From Lycocorax pyrrhopterus obiensis (lineage: Eukaryota > Chordata > Aves > Passeriformes > Paradisaeidae), in the NCBI GenBank assembly GCA_014706295.1, contig JACSVZ010000002.1:50246717-50310716 (forward strand): a stretch of 64,000 nucleotides of DNA. Reading direction: 5' to 3'. The translations under genes were made by a program, and so were the position numbers. Every line of letters starts with the position of its first letter. Within the stretch, counting starts at the first letter, position 1. Of this stretch, positions 40,592-52,834 are shown in pieces. The notes beneath the pieces are model-generated. The model was given only the letters and a program-made list of their open reading frames with translations. It searched no databases and was not told where the DNA came from.

Positions 40592-42401
40592 CCATACAGA
40601 GAACAGGCTTCAAAGCTTCGACTTCAGTAGCATGTCCCTTATATTAGTGGCAGATATTTTTCAGCATACCCGGTTGAGAAGTGGTAGTCAGGTCTATCAG
40701 ACAATTTCCAAAAGCCTGATCCAAAGGAACTTTCACAGAATGTGGATGTTTATCATAGGATTTTCATTTCACTACAAGGTAAACAACTGGCAAAATAAAT
40801 ACATCATATTTCTAAATAAGCATGTATTTACCTATGCCTGGGTCAGAAGTGGGTAGATGATGGGAAAAGCTGCAGCCTGAGACTCACAAGGATTTTGCAG
40901 AATGTCCCTGGGGCAAAAGCAGGAAAGCCTGAGCTTTTGCAGAAGGGAGATTAAAAAAGCTTTTCTGTCAAGCCTATTGCCAATTGAAAACCCCGGACAT
41001 GAACTGGTGTCGATCAAACTGTTGCTTGCAAGATCTTGTGGTGATGATGCTCTAAAAGTAGACTCTAGTAAAATAGCAAGAGTGTTCTTTGAAAATGTTT
41101 CTCCTTCTGCATGTTTAGGAACCTAGTCTTGGAGGCTTTTCAGCTTCCAAACAAAAGTCTTTTCAAGGAACACAATCTTTGCTTTACCAGCTAAGCAATC
41201 AGGTTTTTGTACTGAGGCAAACTATTTCAACAGGAGAGATGAATACTAGAACACAGACCTAGCCCTGTGTTTCCTTTATCCCATATAATTACCAGAACGC
41301 ATAAGCCTTTTAATTTTGGTTGTTCTGTATCTGGAGAAAAGCAGGTTTTGGATCTTCAGTTACTTTGGCAAGAGGAGCAGTTGTTTTTTTCTAACACAGT
41401 CAATAAGGGTTCTAGAACCACTGGAAAAAATTCCCAGATTTGAGATGAATATAGAAGTGATAATTTGTACCAACACTGCAGACTTTGCCTGCTGGGTTTC
41501 TTGGTAAAATCCATGTTCTTGCATTAAAGTCTTTTTTGTTTGTTTTGTTTTTCTGTAAACAAGAGTTACCTATTCCAAAAAGGACTGTGAAAAACATGGA
41601 GAAAAAAGGGACACGGCAAAGCCCTTCTGAAGAGCTCTTTTCAGAGAGGAAGGCCTTCAAGAAAAGAGAACCCACAATGCTTGAAAGTTCTCTAGAAAAT
41701 CTTGGTCTGCCTTGTTAACAATGGCCAAGATCATTCAAACCTGGAAAAGGGAGTTAAAAGTCAGTTTACACTGGTGGAGGCAGATGTCAGCCTGCCTCCC
41801 CTCTGCACTTCTTTAATGCAACAAAAAACTCAAAACAGTTTTGTTCTTGTTGATAGTAATTTTTCTTCCTGGCTTTTAATGCTGTCAGCAAAAACACTAT
41901 CAAACATCTTGTTGAGTTTTATACCCTGTTAAATTTAGCTCTTCAGATTCTCACAGACAGCAGAGCTATGGTACCCCTGCGTGTTCTTAAGTTGACAAGT
42001 ACAAGTCACTATTTACTTTAGGGTGACTCTAGCCTAAAAAGGGAGATTTGAATATCTGGGAAGACACCTGATGTTGAGAAAGACTAGAATATTAGAGATA
42101 GTCTGAAAACTGACTGGTGTGCACCTGGACCTTTTCTTTCTGTGAGTGTGGACTGGTCCATTGCTCAGCCTCTGCTGGCTTCCTACCATGTAGAAGAGAT
42201 CAAAGTGCCAGTCTTAAACAATTTCACAGCATTTCTGTGGTTAAGAAAAATGACTGTGCCCAAGCTGTTGCTTTCCAGTCCCAACCTGCCCAAGTCTTTG
42301 TTAGCTTTTGTAGAATCAGGCCGGCAAGACAGCTGTGATTTGGCATCCTGACTTGTTTGAAACAAAGCCCTTCTAGATGCATGACTGTCATACATGAATA
42401 A

Positions 42402-42866
<465 letters not shown>

Positions 42867-44208
42867 TAATCACATGCTTCCAGGATTGTAGGGTGTGCCC
42901 TGGGCACCTGCCGTCCCAGTGAAGGTCTTGGTGAATGTCTTAGCTGGCCCAACAGGAGTTTTACAATCCCATTGGTAGACATCTCCAAGAAACCACAGGA
43001 AAAGACAACTTTCTCATACTTATATGAACATAAATTTTCTCTCTAGGTAGCAGAATCCATTCAGTATAAAAAAAATCTTTTAAGCTCTTTACTTTGTCCC
43101 CCGGCTTTTTGTAAGAAGTCAGTTTGGCTGATCAGAGCTTTTACTAGGCCTTTCCTTTAGCTTTAACACTCTTGAAATTCTGCCCTTACACATATGATAG
43201 ATGCTGCTTCCTTTTGTCAGGTTGGAAACATTAAAGACCTATGTAAGTTAAGAGAGCAGTCTATGCCACTCAAATAAACTGTGACCCAAAAAGGGTATGA
43301 TTTTTTAATTTGCCCCAATAAAAAGGCAAGCAGTTTTTATCTTGTACCATGCCTTCAGGACATTTGTCTACAAACATAAGAGTAGCTGCCCAGATATTTA
43401 CTCCATTAAAAAAATGAAAGTGGATTTTCTTACCAAATGACTTGACTCAAGAAAAGATTTCTCTAAAAAAACCCCAAAACCACAAAACCCCCAAGCAAAT
43501 TGTAAAATGACATTTCCTTAATTTAAGCCCTCAATAAAATCCACCTTTATGTGTTAGTTAAATTCTGCAGCAGTCTTTTAACTTTCCACTTGTTTAAACA
43601 CAGGCTAAACTGTACCATGAGTTCAGGTGTGGATGTAATCTGAATTCTGCTTTCTCATGTTACCCTGCTCGATGAATAAACCCACCATTTTTTCCAGTAT
43701 TTAAGAATGGTCATCAGAGAATCTTAGTACTTTTTGAGAAGGATATCACATCTTTAAGGTAATACTTCTGGCAAAACAAATAAATATTAAGCAAAGGAAT
43801 GGGCAGCACTTGGGTAGCTGAGCTATCTATATGGGCTGGAGTTAGTATACCCATTTCAGAACCTATATATTCCTTAATGCCCAGAGGCTTGCAAGGAGTT
43901 ATTTTTACTCATGAATATACCATCAGGCAATGGATAATCATGAGAAAAGGTCCAACTTGTTCTTAGTAGAAGTAGGTCATGTCTATGCACCAGGGAACCA
44001 GATTCTCAAACCCATCCAACTGGTATAGATACAAAAAAACCCCCTAAAAATGAAAGCACCATGGCTTTTCTGAACTGTTTCAGCTTCTAAAGCTGTCTTT
44101 ACAAACAGCAGTTCAGATGATTAAAGCAAAATAATGCAGGGCATAAAGGCGGAACATGGAGGGGAAAAGGAGAAAAAAGAGTATCTACATCTGATCATGG
44201 AATAAAGA

Positions 44209-44315
44209 CTCATAGAACAGTTTGGGTCGGAAAGAACCTTTAAAGGTCATCCAGTCCAATCTAGTACAATAAGCAGGGACATCTTCAGCTAACCCAGTGG
44301 GTCTGAATCTCCTAT
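44209..44315 (-). mobile_element. CR1 LINE 3'-end fragment, antisense orientation
   Basis: CTCATAGAACAGTTTGGGTC leads into GGAAAGAACCTTTAAAGGTCATCCAGTCCAAT and AATAAGCAGGGACATCTTCA. These match the reverse complement of a CR1 3' end (ATCATAGAATGGTTTGGGTT, GGAAGGGACCTTAAAGGTCATC, GCAGGGACATCTTCAACTAG). The element points leftward and is 5'-truncated at about 100 bp. Confidence 0.85.
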
Positions 44316-45269
44316 AATCTGCACCAAATTGATAATTCTTTTTCCTTCACTGGGGTTAGTGGAAATGCTAACTTCATCACACATAGACATAAAGCAGTAC
44401 TACACCAAAGTAAGGAAGGGAAAGAATCAGGACATTTAAGTTGTGTGTGTTTCACTGTTTTCTCTGGATAAATAGTCTATTTCCCCTGTTTTGCCTGAGC
44501 CTTTCACACAGCCGCAGGTGAGAGAAAAATATTTTTAAAAGAAATAGGAAAGTGTGGCTGTAAAATCACAAACACCAACACTGAAACTTGGGAGCAGATG
44601 TGATATTGTGGATTATGATTTTTTAAATTATTTAAATGCTGGGGAGCTTCCTCTGATTAATGTTTTTCAAATGCTTTAAGGACATGGGATAGAAAATACA
44701 ATAATTGTTCAAGTAATAATTGTATATTTAATCTTCCTGATCATAATTCTTTAAGAAAGAAGACTTTACAGGATGATTAAAATGTGTGATACTAGGTTTC
44801 ATTATTTTTCAACAAAGTAAGAATCCAGTGAAAAAGAACAACAACAAAAAAAGGAATTTAATTAAAAGGAACCCGGTTTAGAGTTGACTGATATTTTGGG
44901 GCCATAGGAGAGAGAATAACAATTATTAAGTACTCCAGAGTTCAGCACACAGACTGATTTTTAAGTGCTTTGAGGCACAAGAGCACCTTCCCTATCATGA
45001 AGGTTAACAATAGGACTTAATGGAGAATTTATATTCCTGCTGGCAGACTGGACCACTTCTGTCCTAACTGGCTGACATCAATGGAAAGATGTTCGTGAAG
45101 CCACTTCAGTGAACATTTAAGTGCTATGTTTAGAGCCTGGTAAGATGATACAGTGCCCTTGCTCTGCATCTGCGCTGGGTGAGCAACTGGGAAATGTGAA
45201 GTGGTCCCGACGCTCTTACCCCAACACAAGGGGACCACGGGGACAAAACTCTGGCCAGAGCATTGAGAG

Positions 45270-45380
45270 ATATTAGGCCTGTTCCTGCATCTTGCACTGT
45301 CTCTGAGACTAGGGACAAGTCACTATACAGCTCTCTGATGCTTACTCCACCTCATCTGTGGAAGAGTGATGGCATTTATC
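45270..45380 (+). mobile_element. Probable ancient MIR-like SINE remnant
   Basis: AGGGACAAGTCACTATACAG, CTCTCTGATGCTTACTCC and CCTCATCTGTGGAAGAGTGAT, in that order and spacing, resemble the MIR core and tail (TTGGGCAAGTCACTTAACC, CTCTCTGTGCCTCAGTTTCC, TCATCTGTAAAATGGGGAT). MIR-type SINEs predate the amniote split and a few heavily diverged copies remain in birds. The identity is from memory of the consensus and the ends are approximate. Confidence 0.5.
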
Positions 45381-45895
45381 CAATTTCACAAAGCTTGCTG
45401 GGGTTTGTGGATGTTACACCTTGAGTACTATTGTTCTACTCGGTAACTGCCCCATTATAATACCCAGCTGTCCAGGCAGAATATCAGACTAAACAGCAAT
45501 AATTGCATGTTTTTCTTGTTTGTGTAAAAACATCAGACTGGCTTTACACCCCCAGTTGCTCACACAGAGCAAATACGGAGTCACAGAACTATGATCATAG
45601 CAGTGTCTAAATATAGCACTTAAATGTTCTTTGAAGTCTCTTTGTGATCATCTTTCCTGACTGTTTTGATCCAGTAAGAAGAGATACAGTCCATTCTGGC
45701 ACCTGGGATATAAGTGTACAGCCATACAGTTGGCAGATTTGCAAATTAAAATTTAAAAAATACAGATATCATCAAATAGACATAATGCAAAATACCTGGC
45801 AAAACTTGGCTATGGGCATAACTGAACAAAATAATTTTGGGGTTATATTAAGTGGGTTCTGGATACCATAAAGTAGGATGGAAATTCGGACAGCA

Positions 45896-45921
45896 GTACA
45901 TTACAAATGGCCGTAATGTAC
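45896..45921. repeat. Short perfect inverted repeat (9-bp arms)
   Basis: GTACATTAC (45896-45904) and GTAATGTAC (45913-45921) are exact reverse complements around an 8-nt loop. No function can be assigned. Confidence 0.7.
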
Positions 45922-48900
45922 ATTGTGCACACCAGGTAATAGACAGTAATTTTTAATTAACATGCTTTTCAAGAGAAAAAGTAACTCTGTTTCCTCTAAT
46001 ACTTTGTCATGAAAAGACGCTGTGTTCTAGCTGAAAACACAGGGATATTCAGCCCAACAAAGTGACCTTAAGGAGAGAACAGGGAAATACACGGATTTTG
46101 CCGTTTATTATTTTTTCTATTTCTGTGGAGCGAATGCATTTGCTTCACAAAATACATCCTGAAGAACATTATAGTAAGGTCTGAAAGCAGATGCATATGT
46201 GCCATGCTGTGGCTGTCCTGCAAGCACAGAAACTAAACTGACAATTGCTAAATGACACTTGTTTTTTTTCCCAAAATAAACCATGAGTTCAATACCAGAA
46301 GCATTAATACCAACACGTCAGTGGCGGGGGTCAGGGCTGGACTGCATTAGGCTACATTCTCTAGGGTTTGCTTCCTCAAAGAGAAGGCAGATGAGATGGC
46401 TGGGAAATCATGCTCCATCTCTGCCCTAAAACTGGCTCAGAAGAATGTCATGTATCTATCCTTCTCCCTGGATTGTTTTGGGGTTTTCCAGCTATATGCT
46501 TGTGGCAGGAGAGCCTGTATCTTCTACACATCCAAGGAATCTCTCCAGTGACAACCCTTGGATATTCATCTAGTGTGTTCCAAGGTAGTCTAACTTTTCA
46601 ACGCTGAGGACCATCCTTGTGATGTCAGTGTAATGAGGAATTGGCTGATTTTGACCACTTTATGTGCAGCTACTAGTCTTTTTGCCTGGCTCAACAATTC
46701 TCATTACTTCAGACATTGCTTTCTGAGTTTTCAAGAATTATATTGATTCACATTCACATTCATGTGGTCCATAAACACGACTAGTTAGCACAATTTCCTT
46801 TCGGTTTTTTATTTTTAATGAGGGGAATCAAACAAAATGTCTCCGGCTTTTGATCTTATTTGAGAATGCTTTTTTTTTTTTCATTCTGAGAGTGCAAAGG
46901 AAGAGTTGTGACAGACAAATATAATCAGCTACAAATATGTCCATGGCCTGTCAAAACAATTGTTATGACAACCTTAGGTTCCCTTTTCAGGCCTGTCACT
47001 GAGGGGTTGTATTAGATTAATGTAAAGTATCGATCGAACATGAACTGATTCTGCCAAATGGAATAAGGTAAAAAAAGTTTTGATGGGTTATTTATTTATA
47101 TTAGCAGGCTTTCTGCTGGAATACAAATTATCCTCTTTCTTGTAGCTATTGCAAAAGACAAAAGGCAACACAATTTCTGTCTAGCATATTGTGGTTGACT
47201 AGAGAAAAGTTTGTGTGCCTGATCCAAACCAAATGGATAATTCTTTGAGATGCTGTAGTTCACAAATCTGACTGATCTTAGGCAAATCAGTCTACACGCA
47301 CTTTTCCTTCCCACCCTTAAAGACAGATGTTGTCTTGTTAATGTTTGCTGTAACTACTTTGAGATTCTTAGAATAAAGATGTTTTTATTCAGTACAAATG
47401 TTTATAATGATGGTCTACATAGAATCAAGTTTCAACTTCCTGTACTCCAAAAATACACCCATAAAATATGCAGTGCACTTTATGGTTGTCCAAAATAGCA
47501 ACACTCAAAATAGAGCTTGGATGCCAATATGCTATCTAGAAGAAAAATTAAACTGGTCCTAGAGTGTGGAAAACCAGACTCTTTGTTTCTGCCTGTCTCT
47601 ATGTTTGGTCACTGTTTTCACATTAGGATCAAAAACTGAAGGACATGAAATGTCTATAGGACTGGACACTTCCCAAAAAGGATTAATTATGAATTAAAAG
47701 GATTTTACCTTTTAATTGAGCTTCACATCTTTGGTAGTATGTCATTTCAGCATCTCTTGCTGTAAAGTGCTCATTTCAGACTCAGTAATCCCTCAGACAG
47801 TGAATTAATACTCACTGATCCGTGAGTCTGCCAGAGGAGGGTATGGTCAAGATGTAGCAATGATCAAATATAGAAAGATTTTGGTCTTGGATAAATGATT
47901 TTCAATGCTGGCTCTTCTTAAAACCAGACCTGCCTAGGTAGAAAGGAAGATGTGATCGCATTTAGATCAAGTTGTTGGGGTTTTTTTGCTAGTGGTTTTA
48001 AAAATGTGTATAAATAATGGTTACAACTTTTTGGATAAGAGGTGGAGCTGAGTCTAGTTTGGTTGTTGCTCTTCAGTACCAACACTAAAATTTAGGGAAC
48101 TGGAGAGTTCAGGAAAGTGCTGAGGAGGTGAGCAAAAAGAAGTGCAGAAGTTGTGCAATCTATTCCTGGAAAATCAAGCTCACAGTGGACTTAAAAGATT
48201 GTCATGGTAACACAGAGTCACTAAATACTGAGTCCAAGTCCCATTTGAAGGTCTGAGGCCCAGAAGAAAGAATAGAGTATTATTACTGTGTAAGTCAATC
48301 CAGGATCATATAAATCAAAGCTCCAGAGTAAGGGGGTCTGTATTTCCTTTGATGGTTAGAGAGCTCAATAGTTGCTTTCATTCTGGCATCCCATAAGCTA
48401 ACATTAGTTATGTTGATAGTCTTTGCTATAAACTCTACAAATATGGGAGATTGAATACGAAAATATGTTAGAGCAGCTTTACAACTTGGGCCACAATCTG
48501 ATTGTGAGAGGGAACAAGACTCCCTTATGTGGTGATGAGCAGTGCATAATGAGCTCCAATCTCAGGATCTCTTTGGACTACAATGGGCTTTTTCTTCCCT
48601 CAGCTCCCTCAGCATTAAGAAAACACCAATTCATTTCTCTACGGGCAGGATCAGGCCCAAAGACAGCAAGGATTGATGGAGACTCGACTGATGGTTCAAC
48701 AATCCTTTAACATGTTCTGATAGAGTGAGGACTTGCATTTTCTTAGAAGCACATGCTTTTTCCTGATGTGCCTCCACAGGACCTTCTCCTAGAGGGCTGA
48801 AACTACACGCCAGGAGAAACACCAAAGGGAAAGAGCTTCAAAATCTATAAAAAGTGTGTTACTACAGTTGTTAAGCATTCACCAATGATCCACTCATACA

Positions 48901-51551
48901 CAAGGCGCTGGTCAATAGGATGAATACTAGCTGCCCATTCATACTGCTAACTAAAATAGGTCTGGAGGAAACAACGCAAGCACATGGATGTAATTTTTGT
49001 TCGTGGATGTGTATGCTTGCTCTAGAACACCATAACATAAAAACTACTGTTTGAACCTCAGCTGGATTACCATAGTGTGAAAAGTAAAGGAGTGGCAAAA
49101 ACAGAGGTTACAAGAGACATAGAGGTGAAGACAGACTGGCGTGATGATTCAACTCAGAAAATAAAACAATGGCCATAACAGCTGGTAAATGGTGACTTCT
49201 CACACTATGATGTTCCAGTTAATATTCATGCAACAGACACCTATAGGCTGTCCTCAGACACACTGGATTTTGGTGAAGCAGGCATGCCAGATATCAGCTT
49301 CTAGCAGGAGTCTGGATGATAAGAGGACAAAATAGTTTGAGGCACCATTTCTATGCAAAGAGAGTGCCAGCCAGGTAGAAAAATTCTGAAGTGAAAGCAA
49401 GAGAAGGGACAAAGTGAGACTAGTGTTTGATGGTTAGTAGAAGTGCTACATTGTGATGGATAGCACCATGCAGAACCTCATGAGTATGTTGCTAAAGTGC
49501 CTTGGTATTCAGAGTTATCGTCCATTCATTTGCAAAAGTCTGAAATACTATTGGAAAAGATTTTAGGATTAATGAGAAAAGTGAGAGTCCTACCAGGAAG
49601 CTTTCCACTCTAAGAGTTGTATTCCCCTGACTGTTAAATCATCCTTGCACCAGACAGAAGTTTTTTCCTGCTTTGGAGAGGATAGGGAGGATCTAGAGGA
49701 TTACACAAGCAGATGAGGACACTGGGACCAGGAGGGAGAGAAGGTCTATTGTTAGCACTTCCTGTGAGATGAGAGGACCTGCTAAGAACATCCAGCTCTC
49801 CAGCATGATAGCTTTCACAGAGGTTTTAACTCTCTGCAGGCTATGTCACACATTTGAGTTTCCTTAGCATAACTGCTTTGGTTTCTGGTAGACCCAGACG
49901 CTATTCCAAGGAAAATACCTCTTGCTAATGCTCATTCTGTTTTGGCACCTGGCTTAAGCTGTTCGGGCAAAAAGTGAGCTGGTGTGAGCTGTATCACTGC
50001 TAAGTGGTTTTGGTCAGACTGGTTTGACAATATTTCTAATCTTTCTTAAGAGCAGACCAAATGTGGCTCTGCCAGAAGTCTGGGAACCAGTCTCCAAGGA
50101 GAATGTGACTCAGGCGGAAATTGAGGTGGGCCCCAGATGAAAATGTAATTCAAAATTGGTTGAGTGTAAAAAGGCAAAAAAAGATAAGGCTTTATGAATG
50201 CATTCATCTGTAATACAGGTTCTCCTATTAATTTCTTGTTTCCCGTGTCATGCCAGGTCTATTGCTTCACTGTCTTCATAAAAGACTAAACACTCTCTTA
50301 AAAAGAAAAAATTCTCACCATGATTCAGTTTGTTTTATTTTCCATATCCCAAGGCACTATTTTTTATGGCTTTTAATGCCAGTATAAATCTCAGAAATTA
50401 CATCAACTTTCTACGGAGTAAAACTTGTGTGAGCTGAAAATCAACCACCCTGTCTAGTTTGGAAAATTTTTCATTGAGCTAAGGCTTTAGAACAGTGGAA
50501 GAAATATAAATTACAATGCACTATTCCATTGAAATTCAAACATTTAGCTTCATTCTTTGAGTCAAGTCTATTTTGCTATGAGTGGTAGGTCTGTTGAGTA
50601 TTTCTAAATCAAACTCAAGCTCTGCAATGAATCTGCCCCTCTGTTGCACTCAGCGTTTTTACCAATTTGGTTTTGTGGTTTTTTTTTCTCTTTTCTCCAT
50701 GGCAACATTCAATTCCTTAAAATTGGAAGCCTGAGAGTTGATTACCGACAGACAGTATTATCATGTTAACTAGGTGTTAGACTTTAAGTGTTGGAGACAG
50801 TTTTCCAGCCTTGCAGGGTGCACCTTGCTCTCTTCAGATGAAAATAAGCAGAACTCAGTGTCAGCCTTGGCGGTGGAGCCTGCCTCAGTAAGCACTGAAG
50901 AGCTCTTATGGAATAGGAAATACTGTTCTGGCCCCAGGTGTTGTATCACTGTAACACAAAGGTGATTGAAGAAAAGCAGTATAATGATAAGAACATACCT
51001 TGATATCTTGAGCATAAGGTACTGAATATAATTTTTTAAAATCATCTGGCTCAAAAGGGTTGCTGTAGTTGCTGTAACACTTTTAGTTTTGTCTGGGTTT
51101 GGGGTTTTTTTTTATTACCAATTAATAACTGATTAATTTTTGCTATACGTTTCTCTCCACACACATTTCTTGCTTGAATAAGATGAAGGTTTTTTCTCAA
51201 GTCTGGCAAAGAGTCATACAAGACAGAGGAAAGCTTTGAGAAAACAATAAGCAATTGAAGGAAGTCTCCTAACTGCAGACAGTGAGTTATTTATATTCAT
51301 TTTTAAATCTGGAAAGGTAAGACATTAGCAGTTAGCATTGACACCTATTATGATCTTTAAAAAAAAACTTGAAATTGAGTAACAGCTCAAGGACCATGAC
51401 CTTTTCAAATAAACAGTAACACAGAATGAAAAATACTGCCCAAAAATCACTTCTCATTGTACCTTTCTTCTTGGCTTCTTGTAATAAATGAGCTCAGTGC
51501 TTTTCCAGAGAATTAAATGTTGGCTTATGAGGCTTTTTTTAATGTTTCTAG

Positions 51552-52834
51552 ATGAAACCGAGGCACACATCGACTATGAAGATAACTTTCCCGATGACAG
51601 ATCAATACCTATTGTCGAGAATGACCACGGCAATGGCAAAGAGGAAATCGAGCAGGAGCAACTACAGCTTTCCTTCAGTAAAAGTTCAGAGGAAGGAAGA
51701 ACTGGAAGTACCAAAGGGGTTACTCAGCACACAGACATTTCTGAAAAAGGAAGCAGGGCACCAACTGAGTCCCCTGTGTCACTCTTAAGCCAAAAAAACT
51801 TGTTTTGGTTTCCATCAGAAACTTTCAGTGAGCCTGAATCGGAGAAAGAAACAGATGATTCCAATAAAGCACAGTTTTCTGAAGGTGATAACTACATTGG
51901 AGTGAAGACAGCCTACAATGAACGTGGTGCCAAAATGTTTTACGACAGTGAGGATTTCCCCATTGGACCTATTCTCACAACTAATGATACAAAGACAGCA
52001 ATGGATGCAGTTGCCATCACTGACGAGTCATGGTTAGATGGATATCCAGTAACACAAGAGGTGGTAGAGGATGATGAAGAGGAGGGGGATAAAGTTGATG
52101 GTTCGATGGGAACAGAAGACGACATCGTTCTCACAACTGACCAACCGAATCATGTGGAAGTAAGAAAATCGGGAAATGGCAGCCCAGCTCCAGAGGAAGG
52201 TCTGACACAGATCGTGGCAGCAACAACAGGGACAGACGATGAAGGGGCTAAAGAGACACCCGTACCACTTACGTCAGTGAGTGGTCTGGAGAGCTTTACT
52301 GTGAGCGGGGGTTATGATGATGCCGCATGGGAACATCCGGCTACATCTCTGGAAACTGTGACTCAGGAGCCCAGTACAACGATGCTGTTTGACATAACCA
52401 GCTTGAAAACATCCATGTCAGAAACCTCTGTGACAGTCAGCCCCTCTGATCACACTCCATACGTAGAACCAAGAGACACAACAACCCACCCAGAACAAGT
52501 AGCAACCACTGCACCAGTTCCAGACATCACTACTGACACAGCATCCCAGGAATTAGCTGAGCAAGAAAATCTCACCCAGGGCCTTGAAGAAAAGCCCGTC
52601 CCCACTTCTGAACCATGTGAGGGAGAGGATTGTCCCAAGTCCAGTAAAGGTGCTATCATAGCAGTAATAGTGATTCTTCTCTGCTTGTTACTGGTTGCAG
52701 CTGTACTGGCAGTGTGGTTTTTCAAAAAACGGCAGCAGAAAAATTCTGTCTATAAACTAAATGGACGGTGTCAACCCAGACATCACTGTTACCACCACTA
52801 TCACCACCAGCACATCGAAATGCAGAAAGTCTAA
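51552..52834 (+). CDS. SUSD5: SUSD5 coding exon 5: stalk, transmembrane helix, tail
   Basis: This exon encodes residues 194-620. After the sushi module comes DETEAHIDYEDNFPDD, then a long acidic, Ser/Thr/Pro-rich stalk. The stalk has a strongly acidic run at about 363-373 (EVVEDDEEEGD), conserved-looking aromatic islands LFWFP (277-281) and DESWLDGYPVT (351-361), and sequons at Asn338 (NDT), Asn402 (NGS) and Asn533 (NLT). A juxtamembrane CEGEDC (Cys549, Cys554) precedes the helix GAIIAVIVILLCLLLVAAVL plus AVWFF (560-584). The stop-transfer KKRQQK leads into a 36-residue tail rich in His and ending IEMQKV. The acceptor is TTTCTAG|ATGA, and the stop is TAA at 52832. An in-frame ATG at 51488 lies in the intron and is not the start. 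Confidence 0.94.

Noticed and set aside
51488..51551. ATG and 21 codons preceding SUSD5 exon 5 as an alternative start
   Set aside because: This part contains the pyrimidine tract and acceptor of intron 4. The frame from exon 4 enters exactly at the AG at 51550-51551, and a start here would lack a signal peptide.
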